Positions 5,002 through 5,337 of a stretch of DNA of 5,337 nt are shown here, piece after piece. Source of the stretch: an uncultured Pedobacter sp. Lineage in GTDB: Bacteria > Bacteroidota > Bacteroidia > Sphingobacteriales > Sphingobacteriaceae. Under the pieces are notes generated by a model. It did no database searches, was not told the DNA's origin, and saw only the letters and a program-made list of their open reading frames with translations. The translations under genes and the position numbers were made by a program. The stretch spans positions 1 through 5,337 of the forward strand of contig CAMLDJ010000360.1 of assembly GCA_946478755.1 (NCBI GenBank), read 5' to 3'. The stretch's first letter is position 1. The number at the start of each line of letters is the position of its first letter.

Positions 5002-5337
5002 GCAGCATTCAGAACATCGACTTACTGTCGCCTTTGCTGAGCGACCAGCAACTCATCAAATTGGACAAAGCAGCCAGCAGGCACCAGGAGCACTCCAATA
5101 TCAATTTTAACATCCGCTCGGTTAATGAGAAAATCATAGAAGTCGAAACTACCCAGGGAGAAACCAATTCAGGGAAATATTCAACCCAGGCAACGCTCAT
5201 CAAAAGAACGGAGGACCTCTTCAGAAAACTCCTGCCTGACTACAAGATCAACGTCAGCAGTGAAACCTTCCAACCCTCTCCAGCCAGCCTGGTGAACACA
5301 GCGTGGATTGACAACATGATGCAGCAAAAGGGCATCC
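4998..5337 (+). CDS. N-terminal part of an uncharacterised protein, possibly a helix-turn-helix regulator (cut by window edge)
   Basis: The frame opens at ATG 4998 and runs 113 codons without a stop to the window end. The N-terminal part (MSSIQNIDLLSPLLSDQQL) and the middle (NFNIRSVNEKIIEVETTQG, then TLIKRTEDLFRKLLPDYKINV) resemble nothing I can name with confidence. The final visible segment, LVNTAWIDNMMQQKGI (about 98-113), resembles the first helix of an HTH_3/XRE-type domain (pattern xxWIxxxMxxKGIxxxxIA) as it occurs after an N-terminal extension. A DNA-binding regulator is therefore a tentative inference; the deciding region lies beyond the window. No signal peptide or membrane segment is seen. 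The middle is rich in charged residues, as expected of a soluble cytosolic protein. An upstream ATG at 4981 is out of frame. Confidence 0.6.
   Translation, partial: MSSIQNIDLLSPLLSDQQLIKLDKAASRHQEHSNINFNIRSVNEKIIEVETTQGETNSGKYSTQATLIKRTEDLFRKLLPDYKINVSSETFQPSPASLVNTAWIDNMMQQKGI

Noticed and set aside
5009..5203. Minus-strand 64-codon open frame opposite the last gene
   Set aside because: The plus-strand frame is longer, open to the window end, and has a soluble-protein composition; the minus frame has no supporting context.

Overview
The window looks like a stretch of a Bacteroidota chromosome (Chitinophagaceae-, Cytophagaceae- or Sphingobacteriaceae-like). The evidence is indirect. Strong Shine-Dalgarno sequences are absent before the genes, a TAnnTTTG-type -7 promoter element lies ahead of the large kinase, and two soluble multi-PAS/HAMP sensor kinases stand without a response regulator beside them. 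No RNA genes, insertion sequences, CRISPR arrays or phage genes are visible.

Layout. Positions 1-209 (minus) hold the N-terminal 69 residues of a signalling protein with a HAMP-like segment, cut by the window edge. A 326-bp divergent intergenic region follows. Positions 536-2524 (plus) encode a 662-residue cytoplasmic histidine kinase with three PAS-type sensor domains, HisKA and HATPase_c. It converges on a two-gene minus-strand group: an NTF2-like/SnoaL-like protein (2558-2914) and, upstream of it, a single-domain TfoX/Sxy-type protein (2994-3341). The TfoX gene is divergent from a plus-strand YcaQ/AlkX-type DNA glycosylase gene (3501-4673). The 159-bp region between them carries three separate dyad-symmetric sequences. 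A 324-bp non-coding stretch with several potential hairpins precedes a plus-strand ORF (4998 to the window end). That ORF is truncated and may be the N-terminus of a helix-turn-helix regulator.

How the genes may work together. The two divergent kinases are probably independent or paired sensors that signal through unlinked response regulators. The glycosylase probably repairs alkylated or crosslinked DNA, and it may share regulation with the tfoX-like gene through the dyads between them. No gene set forms an obvious new system. The most worthwhile leads are the dyad cluster at 3363-3440 and the structured leader with a start-overlapping six-codon mini-ORF ahead of the last gene.
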